A stretch of 64,000 bases of DNA from Heliocidaris erythrogramma (lineage: Eukaryota; Echinodermata; Echinoidea; Camarodonta; Echinometridae): the NCBI GenBank assembly GCA_025617745.1, contig CM046864.1:24841152-24905151 (forward strand), read 5' to 3'. Each line of letters opens with the position of its first letter. Positions within the stretch are counted from its first letter, which is position 1. Positions 33,617 through 46,255 of this stretch are shown piece after piece. Made by a program: the position numbers and the translations under genes. The notes beneath the pieces were generated by a model. The model was not told where the DNA came from and made no database searches. It worked only from the letters and a program-made list of their open reading frames with translations.

Positions 33617-34581
33617 TTAATTATAATGGGTCTTTCAATAAAGCTATCAAGAAACAAGTAAATCAAGCCAGAAGAGCTGCAGCAACTATGTACAATCTTA
33701 TATGTAAAGCCAAGAAATTATGTTTACCTTTAGATATTCAGTGTGAATTATTTGATCAACTTGTTGTGCCAATTTTATTATACGGTAGTGAGATTTGGGG
33801 TTTCCAGGACTTAAAAATTATTGAAATGTTCCACAAAAAGTTTCTTAAATGTTTATTAGGTCTGAATCGTGGAACAGCAAATTGCATGGTATACGGAGAA
33901 CTTGGTAGATTCAGTTTGTCCTCTGTCGTGGAAAAACGCTTGATTAACTTTTGGGCAAGGATAAGTACATGTAACAAGTCAAAATTATCATGTGTCATCT
34001 ACAAGCTTCTACGTCAGTTACATGACAAAGGTGATTTTAAGTCAACATGGATTGTAAAAGTGAAGAGTATTCTAGATAAATGTGGGATGTCTAATGTTTG
34101 GCTGGATACAAATATTATTGTAAATGTTGATTGGATCAAATCATCAATTGGCTTAAGATTGGATGACATAGCAAGACAGAATTGGTGTGAGGAGGTGAAT
34201 AGAAATAGGTTGTGTACCAATTACAGAATTTTCAAGCAAGTTAGCGTTTTTGAACCATATTTGAATAAATTGGATTTTGTAGATAGAACTTCCCTATGTA
34301 AGTTTCGCTGTGGAAATCATAGGTTACCTGTGGCCAACGGTCGTTATATGCCCAATCAGTCGCTTCAGTATTGTACTCTGTGTGACATCCAGGATCAGGG
34401 TGATGAATTTCATTATCTGTTCAAGTGTTCTGCTTTCGACGATATTCGGAAAGGTTTTATTAAGTCACACTATAGAAAAAGGCCTAATGTTCAGAAAATG
34501 CTTACGTTGTTCAACACGAAGAATACCAAAGAATTAAAAAATCTATCTCGTTTTTGTAAAATTATTATGTCTAGTTTTTAA

Positions 34582-35042
34582 TGTTACATATAATTTCATT
34601 ATAGGACAAGTAACATGTAGTAGATGTGTTTCCTAGTTTTAAATACTTTGTATATATCCCATGTATAAGAAAGTCACAACAGTAGTAAATATTCTTTAGA
34701 GTTTCATTCCGCAGTATTCAGTTAGTTTGTTTGTTTGTTTTTTGTTTTTTTTTAAACAATTAGTTACATTATAAGCATGTTGTACATAATATATGTAATG
34801 TATTTCCCCCCTTTATTCTTCTTCTTATATCCACTCCTTTTCCCTCTCCTTTTCCTTTACTTTTTCTTTCTTCTTTAATTTCTTTTTCCATCTTTATCCC
34901 CCTCTTTTATTATTATAAGTTTATGCCAAATATTGCCATATACACCTTGTCTAAAAATTGATTGTATTTCTTCCATGCTCCCATGAGGGGCCGTTTAAGA
35001 AATAAAATATCATTGTCATTGTCATTGTCATTGTCATTGTCA
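34582..35042 (+). mobile_element. LINE-A 3' UTR and (ATTGTC)n tail
   Basis: An A/T- and pyrimidine-rich 3' UTR ends with GGGGCCGTTTAAGAAATAAAA and five ATTGTC-type units at about 35010-35042. A short tandem repeat rather than poly-A marks the 3' terminus of this LINE. Confidence 0.75.
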
Positions 35043-35230
35043 CAGAGCAAATTTCTTAGATTTCGCTGTAGAGTACGTGTTTGACCGGAAACAAAATATT
35101 ATTTACCTGACTGCTAAGAAAGCATTATGCTTGTAAATAAGCAGCCAGGGGACCAGCGGATTAAAGTCCTCTCCAATGGACTTGGTCAAGGATTAATGCC
35201 CTACAAAAGGGCACTAGTGCATCCACTTGG

Positions 35231-37995
35231 TTTCGGACTCACATCCTCCCAGTTACGAGACCACATTGATTCAGATTGTTGACAGGTAACTTTTATACAA
35301 ACACAATGATACATCAATGTCATTTTCCTTTCTGGACAAGAATTTTTTTTAAAGTCCCGTCTGTTTATAATATTGTGTCATCATTATCACGTAAACTAAC
35401 AACTACCTGGTGTTAGTTGGATTCACCGTTGTTGTAACTGAGCAATTGCGTAGCCATTTTAGGGGGGCGGTTATGAGCACGCTTCGTGCTCTTATGCAAT
35501 TTACCCAGGAAAATTTGTAAAAAAGCTCTGCGATCGAGGGGTAGAGATCCGAATTTTTAACGCTGATAAACGGTTTTCTATTAACTTCCTTCTCATATGG
35601 GGCGCAATGTAAAGCATTAAGAAATTGTCGAAGAATTTAGGAAGACAACCGAAAGTTGACATTTCAAGAAATGTCAACTGAAATCAACGTTGCCTGCAAA
35701 GATAACATTTATTGTTGTAGGTTATTCTGCAAACCAGGGTTGGCACGATTGAAATCAACTTTAAATCGCCATGATTTTTTAAAAGAAAATCACCAATTTG
35801 AGAATAAAACAAAGAGGTATAAAAGAAGTATCTAAAATTCGTTGTTGATTTTGTTGATGCAGCATTATAAAATCACTCAAATATCATTGGCCTTTTTTTA
35901 TTCTTTTGTTGTATTATTGTAGTTGTATTATTGTAGTTACATGTACGTGGAAATAAGATAAGGAATGAAATCCGTTCATAACGTGACAAAATGTGTTGTC
36001 CTCATTGTTTGCGCTAGTGTGCGAAGCGTGCAAACACAACTGAAAATGTGAATATAATTTTGTAGGTTCCAAACTTTAAAGGAACTTTCTGTATTATTAC
36101 TCTGGGCAAAAATGAAATTGCCCCCTTTCCCATTCTAATACGAAACTGTGAGGGAGCGAAGCGACCGGTCGGTAAATCTCTTTTGGGACATTCGTAAGCC
36201 TAAAAAAAAATCTTAAGCTTTTAACTTACAGAAGAAAATTGTAAGCGAGCACTGCAGCGACCTGTACAGTTTCGAGTTTTGGAAATGTAGTCGCGGAATT
36301 TAGCTATGCAACATAAAGTTACAATTTCTTTCAAATGGTTAAGCTTTAAAAATACTTATCTTATAAAACAAGAGACTGATAGATAATAATAATAGGGAAT
36401 TTCAATTTTGAACCTTTTTAAAGTGCTGTTATATGGGCCAATATTGGAGTCCAATAAGTGATCCTGAAGGAATAAATCCTGAAGCAAAGCGACCGAATTT
36501 TAGACAAATTTTACATTTTGAACCTAAGAAAAGCTCCATTTCTAATACACTTCTAATAATTCTTAAGCATTTAAGCTTCTTCCATTTTTTTTTGCGCCCC
36601 TGCTTTTGTTTGTTTGAGTTTATTTTTTCCGCAAAAAATAATACATACATACTTGAAATAACATTTGGTAACATAATAAACATTTAAAGAAGTATACATT
36701 TGTCAGTTGGAGTAATTACCAAAATTGCTTTTGATATATATATACAGAAGAAGGACTGCCACTGTAAGCATTGGCTTGAAAACGTGACAGCCCAACAAAA
36801 GGGCATAAATATATTTATTATGCAAAACGGAGAAAATGAAGTATAATAACCTTTTTAAAAGGCGTCGATGATGGTAAAGATAATGATGATGATGATGACG
36901 ATGATGAAACTGATGATTGGTGGGGATGAGGATGGTGGATGTTTAAATGATAGGTATTAGCAGAATAGTAATCACAGAAACATGGTTTATAGTATGAAAC
37001 AAAGTGGTTATAATTGTCAAAATTTCAAATGCTATACTCCGATAGTAAATTTTTCTTTACCTCTGTTTTAAAAAATTAAGAGTTCTACAAGATCTGATAT
37101 TATCAGGGAGAGTATCCAATAAGTCAGGACCATGATACCTTATGGATTAAATACCTCCTGGGGCAAGTGCCCCGTAGAAATCTGTGGGTGCTGCAACACC
37201 CCCATCATCCTCATCCTTCTAGGGGGTGCTGCAGCACCCCCGGCTCCCGGGGCCTGGGGTGGGTGCAGGGGGGGGGGGGGGAGTTTTTCCCCTCCCGCGC
37301 GAAGCGCGAAAGATCTGACGTTTTATAACAAATTTGAGAGATAACATCTCGTAGCACCTTCTTTCCAGGCGGAAAGTTAGTTCGACGCCCGGACTGCTTT
37401 TCATTTATTTGGATGCAATATTGCACTGACACTTTATGTAACAGGTGTGGGTGCAGGAAGGGGGAGTTTTTCTCTGACGTTTTCCCAAATTTGAGAGGAA
37501 AATAACGGCTCCTATATAGCAAACAATTTTTTAGGCGGAAAGTTGTAGTTCGACGCCCTGATTGCTTTTCAATAATTTGGACGCAACACTGCCCTGTATG
37601 TAACAGGGTTGGGTGCAGGGAAGGGGGGAGCTTCCCCTTCCCTCGCGAAACGCGAAAGCTCTGACGTTTTAACAAATTTGAGAGAAAGATAACGGCTCGT
37701 AGCAAAACATTTTTTTAGGCGGAAAGTTATAGTTCGACGCCCTGACTGCTTTTCAGTTATTTTGATGCAATATTGCACTGTATGTAACAGGCTGGGGTGC
37801 ATGGAAGAGGTTTAGCAAATTTTCAGAGAAAGATAACGGCTCGTATGTCTCAGTTTAGGCTTTTTTTTTGTCCCCGCTTTTTCGCTCTCGCGCTCGCTTT
37901 TTTTTTTTTTTTTTTTTTAGTTGGCGTTGGCTTTCATACAACAAAATAAAATCCCCATCACAACCTCACACTCCAATTCTCTTCTTTCTTTCTAA

Positions 37996-38026
<31 letters not shown>

Positions 38027-38975
38027 GGGGGGAGTTATGGGTCTTGTTAGATATTCTATGTTTCGATGTAAAAATTATCTCAAAACATACTCATGGTTGA
38101 TAACAAAAATCTGCTGATGTGTTCAAGAAAGCAAACTCTTTACCACAATGTTAGGGAAAAGCCTAAAGTGGCTCAAAAGAGTCCCTTTTCAAAGTCGCAT
38201 CAGAAAAAAACCAAAATAATTTGACAATTATCTCTCTTGATTTTTCCATTATTTTGGGGTAATTATTAGTATATTTAAAAAGATATATACCGTAGTATAG
38301 TATGACTCTGAGATAAGAAGACAAACTGAACCTGCCTTTCTGTCAATCTGTTCTGCCGCCCTCTATTGTCTTCTCACCATATTCAAAATGGCGCGCTACA
38401 GGTACGAATGAATGAAATCAACATCCGATTACGACCCACGTGACAACAACAGTTAGGCCTACTAAAGATCGTTAGGTAAGAAACATAACTTTGAAGAATC
38501 GACAAATGTTTTAATGCCATAAATTTCCAAGCTCCCACTCTCCATATAAATTATAAATGAAATTTCAAGCATCGTTTATAGCAAGATGCCATGAAAACAA
38601 GAGGTGGAAAGCGGTCGCCTCGTACGGTACTGCAGCTGTAGTGTAGCACCCTAAAAAGTTAGGCGTAGCCGCGCCGAGGCTCAGCAGTAGGCTGCTTTAG
38701 ATCTGCGACGCTAGTTCTACGACGCGCCTATTAGGCAAAAAAGGTTGTTCTGCGCCTGCGCCAAACAGCTTTTCCCAGTCGATCTCGCGTCCTCCAATTT
38801 CTCACCACGGTTCTGGGGAGGATTTCACTAACGCTTGCGATGCATCGTTAACCCTTCGTAAGGGCTTGAACCCATCGTAAGGGCCTGAATCTGATATTTA
38901 CATAATAGTTGCTTGGTGAAAAATTGCAATGAAAGAGTGGATAATCCCAATTCAATCTCATTTAATCTAAATATT
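35231..38975. repeat. 3.75-kb tandem duplication, unit 1
   Basis: TTTCGGACTCACATCCTCCC starts this unit at 35231 and the next at 38986 (offset 3755). The two units differ by scattered single bases and one 10-bp indel (CTCTCGGGCA, only in unit 2 near 42340). Content: a 10-bp stem hairpin (35655-35678), a GATGAT run (36880-36930), the 166-184 bp internal repeats (see next entry), a long T run (37893-37918) and a TA microsatellite (37998-38026). No recognisable protein. Sequence upstream of 35231 (35140-35230) looks like part of the same dispersed repeat, so the break is internal to it. Confidence 0.9.
37131..37835. repeat. 166-184 bp imperfect internal repeats (AGGCGGAAAGTT)
   Basis: AGGCGGAAAGTT recurs at 37367, 37533 and 37717, each time with GTTCGACGCCC, GCTTTTCA and GTAACAGG..GGGTGCA downstream. 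The minus-strand open frames here, and the 219-codon frame in the second unit (41556-40897), simply reflect the repeat staying open and are not called as genes. The same array is at 40888-41590. Confidence 0.75.
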
Positions 38976-38985
38976 AATTTTTATA

Positions 38986-41750
38986 TTTCGGACTCACATC
39001 CTCCCAGTTACGAGACCACATTGATTCAGATTGTTGACAGGTAACTTTTATACAAACACAATGATACATCAATGTCATTTTCCTTTCTGGACAAGAATTT
39101 TTTTTAAAGTCCCGTCTGTTTATAATATTGTGTCATCATTATCACGTAAACTAACAACTACCTGGTGTTAGTTGGATTCACCGTTGTTGTAACTGAGCAA
39201 TTGCGTAGCCATTTTAGGGGGGCGGTTATGAGCACGCTTCGTGCTCTTATGCAATTTACCCAGGAAAATTTGTAAAAAAGCTCTGCGATCGAGGGGTAGA
39301 GATCCGAATTTTTAACGCTGATAAACGGTTTTCTATTAACTTCCTTCTCATACGGGGCGCAATGTAAAGCATTAAGAAATTGTCGAAGAATTTAGGAAGA
39401 CAACCGAAAGTTGACATTTCAAGAAATGTCAACTGAAATCAACGTTGCCTGCAAAGATAACATTTATTGTTGTAGGTCATTCTGCAAACCAGGGTTGGCA
39501 CGATTGAAATCAACTTTAAATCGCCATGATTTTTTAAAAGAAAATCACCAATTTGAGAATAAAACAAAGAGGTATAAAAGAAGTATCTAAAATTCGTTGT
39601 GGATTTTGTTGATGCAGCATTATAAAATCACTAAAATATCATTGGCCTTTTTTTATTCTTTTGTTGTATTATTGTAGTTATATTATTGTAGTTACATGTA
39701 CGTGGAAATAAGATAAGGAATGAAATCCGTTCATAACGTGACAAAATGTGTTGTCCTCATTGTTTGCGCTAGTGTGCGAAGCGTGCAAACACAACTGAAA
39801 ATGTGAATATAATTTTGTAGGTTCCAAACTTTAAAGGAACTTTCTGTATTATTACTCTGGGCAAAAAATGAAATTGCCCCCTTTCCCATTCTAATACGAA
39901 ACTGTGAGGGAGCGAAGCGACCGGTCGGTAAATCTCTTTTGGGGCATTCGTAAGCCTAAAAAAAAATCTTAAGCCTTTAACTTACAGAAAAAAATTGTAA
40001 GCGAGCACTGCAGCGACCTGTACAGTTTCGAGTTTTGGAAATGTAGTCGCGGAATTTAGCTATGCAACATAAAGTTACAATTTCTTTCAAATGGTTAAGC
40101 TTTAAAAATACTTATCTTATAAAACAAGAGACTGATAGATAATAATAATAGGGAATTTCAATTTTGAACCTTTTTAAAGTGCTGTTATATGGGCCAATAT
40201 TGGAGTCCAATAAGTGATCCTGAAGGAATAAATCCTGAAGCAAAGCGACCGAATTTTAGACAAATTTTACATTTTGAACCTAAGAAAAGCTCCATTTCTA
40301 ATACACTTCTAATAATTCTTAAGCATTTAAGCTTCTTCCATTTTTTTTTGCGCCCCTGCTTTTGTTTGTTTGAGTTTATTTTCTTCCGCAAAAAATAATA
40401 CATACATACTTGAAATAACATTTGGTAACATAATAAACATTTAAAGAAGTATACATTTGTCAGTTGGAGTAATTACCAAAATTACTTTTGATATATATAT
40501 ACAGAAGAAGGACTGCCACTGTAAGCATTGGCTTGAAAACGTGACAGCCCAACAAAAGAGCATAAATATATTTATTATGCAAAACGGAGAAAATGAAGTA
40601 TAATAACCTTTTTAAAAGGCGTCGATGATGGTAAAGATAATGATGATGATGATGACGATGATGAAACTGATGATTGGTGGGGATGAGGATGGTGGATGTT
40701 TAAATGATAGGTATTAGCAGAATAGTAATCACAGAAACATGGTTTATAGTATGAAACAAAGTGGTTATAATTGTCAAAATTTCAAATGCTATACTCCGAT
40801 AGTAAATTTTTCTTTACCTCTGTTTTAAAAAATTAAGAGTTCTACAAGATCTGATATTATCAGGGAGAGTATCCAATAAGTCAGGACCATGATACCTTAT
40901 GGATTAAATACCTCCTGGGGCAAGTGCCCCGTAGAAATCTGTGGGTGCTGCAACACCCCCATCATCCTCATCCTTCTAGGGGGTGCTGCAGCACCCCCGG
41001 CTCCCGGGGCCTGGGGTGGGTGCAGGGGGGGGGGGGGAGTTTTCCCCTCCCGCGCGAAGCGCGAAAGATCTGACGTTTTATAACAAATTTGAGAGATAAC
41101 ATCTCGTAGCACCTTCTTTCCAGGCGGAAAGTTAGTTCGACGCCCGGACTGCTTTTCATTTATTTGGATGCAATATTGCACTGACACTTTATGTAACAGG
41201 TGTGGGTGCAGGAAGGGGGAGTTTTTCTCTGACGTTTTCCCAAATTTGAGAGGAAAATAACGGCTCCTATATAGCAAACAATTTTTTAGGCGGAAAGTTG
41301 TAGTTCGACGCCCTGATTGCTTTTCAATAATTTGGACGCAACACTGCCCTGTATGTAACAGGGTTGGGTGCAGGGAAGGGGGAGCTTCCCCTTCCCTCGC
41401 GAAACGCGAAAGCTCTGACGTTTTAACAAATTTGAGAGAAAGATAACGGCTCGTAGCAAAACATTTTTTTAGGCGGAAAGTTATAGTTCGACGCCCTGAC
41501 TGCTTTTCAGTTATTTTGATGCAATATTGCACTGTATGTAACAGGCTGGGGTGCATGGAAGAGGTTTAGCAAATTTTCAGAGAAAGATAACGGCTCGTAT
41601 GTCTCAGTTTAGGCTTTTTTTTTGTCCCCGCTTTTTCGCTCTCGCGCTCGCTTTTTTTTTTTTTTTTTTTTTTAGTTGGCGTTGGCTTTCATACAACAAA
41701 ATAAAATCCCCATCACAACCTCACACTCCAATTCTCTTCTTTCTTTCTAA

Positions 41751-41781
<31 letters not shown>

Positions 41782-42740
41782 GGGGGGAGTTATGGGTCTT
41801 GTTAGATATTCTATGTTTCGATGTAAAAATTATCTCAAAACATACTCATGGTTGATAACAAAAATCTGCTGATGTGTTCAAGAAAGCAAACTCTTTACCA
41901 CAATGTTAGGGAAAAGCCTAAAGTGGCTCAAAAGAGTCCCTTTTCAAAATCGCATCAGAAAAAAACCAAAATAATTTGACAATTATCTCTCTTGATTTTT
42001 CCATTATTTTGGGGTAATTATTAGTATATTTAAAAAGATATATACCGTAGTATAGTATGACTCTGAGATAAGAAGACAAACTGAACCTGCCTTTCTGTCA
42101 ATCTGTTCTGCCGCCCTCTATTGTCTTCTCACCATATTCAAAATGGCGCGCTACAGGAACGAATGAATGAAATCAACATCCGATTACGACCCACGTGATA
42201 ACAACAGTAAGGCCTACTAAAGATCGTTAGGTAAGAAACATAACTTTGAAGAATCGATAAATGTTTTAATGCCATAAATTTCCAAGCTCCCACTCTCCAT
42301 ATAAATTATAAATGAAATTTCAAACATCGTTTATAGCACTCTCGGGCAAGATGCCATGAAAACAAGAGGTGGAAAGCGGTCGCCTCGTACGGTACTGCAG
42401 CTGTAGTGTAGCACCCTAAAAAGTTAGGCGTAGCCGCGCCGAGGCTCAGCAGTAGGCTGCTTTAGATCTGCGACGCTAGTTCTACGACGCGCCTATTAGG
42501 CAAAAAAGGTTGTTCTGCGCATGCGCCAAACAGCTTTTCCCAGTCGATCTCGCGTCCTCCAATTTCTCACCACGGTTCTGGGGAGGATTTCACTAACGCT
42601 TGCGATGCATCGTTAACCCTTCGTAAGGGCTTGAACCCATCGTAAGGGCCTGAATCTGATATTTACATAATAGTTGCTTGGTGAAAAATTGCAATGAAAG
42701 AGTGGATAATCCCAACTCAATCTCATTTAATCTAAATATT
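38986..42740. repeat. 3.75-kb tandem duplication, unit 2
   Basis: Direct, head-to-tail copy of 35231-38975, separated by AATTTTTATA. It ends at TCTAAATATT (42740), after which the sequence differs from the start of a third unit. The near identity points to a very recent event, an allelic expansion or an assembly artefact. Confidence 0.9.
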
Positions 42741-44850
42741 CGCAATGGATTTTGACAGAGACGTACGGGTACATTTGCGCGATGGGGCTGATGATTCTTG
42801 CCAGCATAGCCTATATCAACTTACTTTCGGGCATAAACTACCTATATATTACGATATCCGGTAACCTCGCTGCCCGAATATGAGGTGGTAGCTGCCCGAA
42901 TATCCTCGGGGGGGGGGGGGGCTCCCCCCCCCCCCCAATTATGCACTTTGAGAATCCCATAACTTAAAAGGCTGTCAGCAGAATGTGGTTGATATATAAA
43001 TATATAAAGATGTAGCTTTACTCGTGTCATATAAACTTTACTATTTGCTAAGTGGGAGTCACATATAACAGACAAGTTGGTAAATTATGCACAAATTAGC
43101 ATTTGACATCATCATTCTACAAATAATGTCAGTAGTCACATTAAAGAAATATAACACCTTCATTAGTACTAATCACGGCCAAACTCTTTTTCTTGTTGAA
43201 TAACAATGCAAAGAGCAGGCCAGTCTCAATGCAACTTATAAAGAGGTAAACATTATGGCAATGAACTAAAATTCAAGAAGAGAATATCACCTTTATCAAA
43301 TGTACTTGTCAGAAAAAGAAACCAGGTCTGGAAAGAGAAGTAGCAGAAATTCTAGATGGCATTCAGTAAGTTCCTCATATTCTTTGAGAATAAAGAAATC
43401 CACTTTGGTATTTCAATATTAATATCTACAATACAAACTGACAACATAATTATCAACATACAATGATTGCAATCACAGACATCACCAGCGGCAATATAAT
43501 AGTTGGGGGAGTCATGGACTGAGGGCAATAACAATCATGGGGGGGGGGGGCACACAGTGGCAGACTAAAAATTATTTCAGTACTAAAACTGGACTCCTGT
43601 TCCCCTCTTCTCATGATTGGTGCCTGGCTTCAAGCACTGTTCGCCAATATCCATATCTCTCCAAATTAATCCTAATTGTAAGTGTACCCAACTCACTGAA
43701 CATCCACATGTTGGATGTGTAATTGCCCCTAAAATTAAACTCTTATGGTACTCTCCTTGTACATTTTTTATCATATGATTGCATCAATAATTGTTTTAGT
43801 AGTGTTCTGCACAAAAGACAATCATTATTTGCAACACAATAATCATAAGTTTTACCACTAGCCCGCATTCAAACTAGTTCATTAGTAACAATAGGATGAG
43901 AGTCCTCTGCTGATTTCTTGAAAATCCATGGACCCGTTGTAACGTGATTTAAAAACCTCAATTTTCTCATATTTTTAGTGTCATCATCACCTTGTCAATT
44001 GGTAGGTGATGCATCTCAGGTATTTCTTTCTTTGCTGCTTTCTTCACCTAATTCTTTCCTTCTGTTCCTCCTTCCTTCATGGAATTCATGTGACCGTGAT
44101 CTAATAAAAAGTGAAGAAAAAGACGTATGACCTTAATATCCTTAATTTCCAGTCAAAATGAAAAAGAGGCAAGATGAAGCTGCATGTATATGTATATCTT
44201 ACTTAAAAGTCAGAAGTTGACACTGAAATCCATCAATGCATCTTTATTTTCAAAGTAGGTAAGGATGTAAACCCGCTTTTAGGATTTTCAAAATGTAAAA
44301 AACTGAATAGACAAATTATTGGATTGAAACATGAACCGCTCTAACAGACAAGCGAGGTTTAACACGGGGGGGGGGGGGGGGGGGGGGGGGAGAGACTACT
44401 CAAGGCTTGGAGAGTAGGATCAATGCAAAGAAATATTTTTTAAATCAGAGGTACATTTAAGGGGCATTATGTTTTATGTTTCTAGAACACTGAACAAAAC
44501 ACAATAGTTGTAGTTATAACAAAAATGAAGATTTGCAAAGTGGATGTTCCATATATGACTAAATCCTACCTTCCAATAGGTATCATCTCTACCCTCCCAT
44601 TGCGATATCTGCAGTCTCGCCTCACGCAATATTTTGTTGAACGTATTCTCCACCTATTGCACCGTGTATCTTTGACGAAATAAAGCCTGAGTAATTGTCG
44701 CCAGAGCATATGTCGGGTCACCATATTGTCAACGCAGGGATGCAGACTTTATTCCACACATCACTATGCAATAATATATTACTGGCAGTATGCAATGTTT
44801 GGTTCCCAATTATTTACTCTTTAGAGTTTATTTGTGTTTGTAAATTTTGG
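42741..44850. other. Non-coding stretch with G14/C13 hairpin and G25 run
   Basis: Begins with a 38-codon frame (ATG 42745, reading MDFDRDVRVHLRDG) ending at a TAA next to a GTAACC that could be a donor; it may be a first exon but nothing supports it further. 42908-42936 is fourteen Gs, CT, then thirteen Cs. 44366-44390 is 25 Gs. The rest is A/T-rich with no gene recognised. Confidence 0.4.
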
Positions 44851-44859
44851 AGGGCCAGG

Positions 44860-45172
44860 AAGAAAAAGCACACGAGAGAGGAAGAAGGGGAGAGCAAGAG
44901 AAAGAGGGAAGATAGAAGCAAGAGATAGAAAGTAAAGGAGGGGAAAGAGAAAGAAAAAGGGGAGAAAGAAAGAAGGCGAAGATAGGAGTGAAAATGGAGC
45001 AAGAGAGTGAAAGAGAAAAGGTGATAGGAGGAGAAAGAAGAAAGGAAGAAAAATGAGAGAGGATAGGAGGACAAGGAATAGAAGGGGTAACAAGGAGAGT
45101 GGTGAGTAAGGCAGGAGGAAAGGAGCAAGAGAGAGAGAGAGAGAGAGAGAAAGATATGGAAAAGCAGTCTGA
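44860..45172. repeat. Purine-only (AG-rich) tract
   Basis: About 310 bases almost entirely A and G on the plus strand, ending in (GA)n at 45129-45152. Overlapping Ser/Leu-rich frames on the minus strand are products of composition. Confidence 0.85.
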
Positions 45173-45309
45173 GAGGTGAGAGATTATAATTCATGGTGCT
45201 TCTGGCATAGGCATGCTCAGTGTTATAGGTAGTGAACTGGGTTTGGGTTGATAATGTAAACCTTGTTTTGCTCTTGCATTATGTTCTGTATATTTTACTA
45301 GACTTTTCA

Positions 45310-46255
45310 GGTTATGATCTTCCCATATTTCTCCTTCTCGTGCTCCACCATTTTCTTCCCTCATACCATCCATTTTCCTCATTCTCTCCCTCTCTCTTTC
45401 CTCATCCTCATCCTCTTTTCTCATCCTTGTCTCCCTCTTTCTTTTCTAATCCTATTCCTCTCTTTCATCATCCCACCCTCTTTTCTCATCCTTGTCTCCC
45501 TCTTTCTTTTCTAATCCTATTCCTCTCTTTCCTCATCCTCACCCCTCTTTTCTCATCCTTGTCTCCCTCTTTCTCTTCTAATCCTATTCCTCTCTTTCCT
45601 CATCCCACCCTCTTTTCTCATCCTTGTCTCCCTCTTTCTTTTCTAATCCTATTCCTCTCTTTCCTCATCCCACCCTCTTTTCTCATCCTTGTCTTCCTCT
45701 TTCTTTTCTAATCCTATTCCTCTCTTTCCTCATCCTCACCCTCTTTTCTCATCCTTGTCTCCCTCTTTCTCTTCTAATCCTATTCCTCTCTTTCCTCATC
45801 CCACCCTCTTTTCTCATCCTTGTCTCCCTCTTTCTTTTCTAATCCTATTCCTCTCTTTCCTCATCCCACCCTCTTTTCTCATCCTTGTCTCCCTCTTCCT
45901 TTTCTAATCCTATTCCTCTCTTTCCTCATCCTCACCCTCTTTTCTTATCCTTGTTTCCCCTTTCTTTCCTCATCCTATTCCTCTCTTTCCTCATCCTTCT
46001 CTTCCTCTCTTTCCTCTTCCTTTCCCTCTCTTTCCTCATCCTCTCCCTCTCTTTCCTCATCGTTCTCTCCCTCTCTCCTTTCTTCCCCATTCTCTCCCTA
46101 TTTCCTCATCGTTCTCTCCCTCTCTTTCCTCATCCTCTCCCTCTCTCCTTTCCTCCTCATTCTTTCCCTCTTTGTCCTCATCCTATACCTCCCTCTCTCT
46201 TTCCTCATCTTTATCTCATATTCTTTTCCATCCTTCTCCCTCTTTCTGTGCCATC
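45310..46255. repeat. Pyrimidine-rich tract with 65-bp minisatellite
   Basis: Almost only C and T on the plus strand. CTAATCCTAT recurs at 45446, 45511, 45578, 45643, 45708, 45774, 45839 and 45904, defining about 8.5 copies of a 65-67 bp unit (about 45408-45965). A more degenerate TTCCTCATCC region continues to 46255. The several Pro/Leu/Ser-rich frames are repeat products, not genes. Confidence 0.9.

Larger units (their letters stand above)
29856..34581 (+). mobile_element. LINE-A ORF2 (endonuclease, partial RT, C-terminus), multiply broken
   Basis: 29856-31446 encodes an APE-type endonuclease, IKVVSINVCGLRSKV, ICLSETKC (catalytic Glu), VMLCGDFNSRTG (Asp, Asn) and SDAHGSISVQL (terminal His), then a Lys-rich linker (KPWFNKACEVQRKEYFKVKR). 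After a TTAA element (31451-32382) the RT begins: LNEDINREFSFEEV, DDPDNYRGITLLSCVGKLF, GDEQAGFR. About 150 codons including the catalytic YADD are deleted near 32830, where the frame shifts to KLYVNTTKTKVVIFSRGRV. A second TTAA element (32971-33616) follows YLGTTF, and 33619-34581 carries the thumb and a zinc knuckle (CTLCDIQDQGDEFHYLFKC). The frame itself is well kept apart from these events. The copy cannot be active. Confidence 0.85.

Noticed and set aside
35140..35260. tRNA-like SINE (GGTTTCGGACTCACATCC resembling a B box)
   Set aside because: No cloverleaf or A box at proper spacing could be drawn.
40897..41556. 219-codon minus-strand frame in the tandem duplication
   Set aside because: It runs across 166-184 bp non-coding repeats, has no known domain, and the equivalent frame in unit 1 is broken differently.
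42745..42858. Possible first exon (ATG 42745) after the tandem duplication
   Set aside because: Only 38 codons; no TATA, paralogue or downstream exon found.
45408..45965. CRISPR-like regular array
   Set aside because: The repeat is a continuous 65-bp minisatellite without unique spacers, in a eukaryotic genome.
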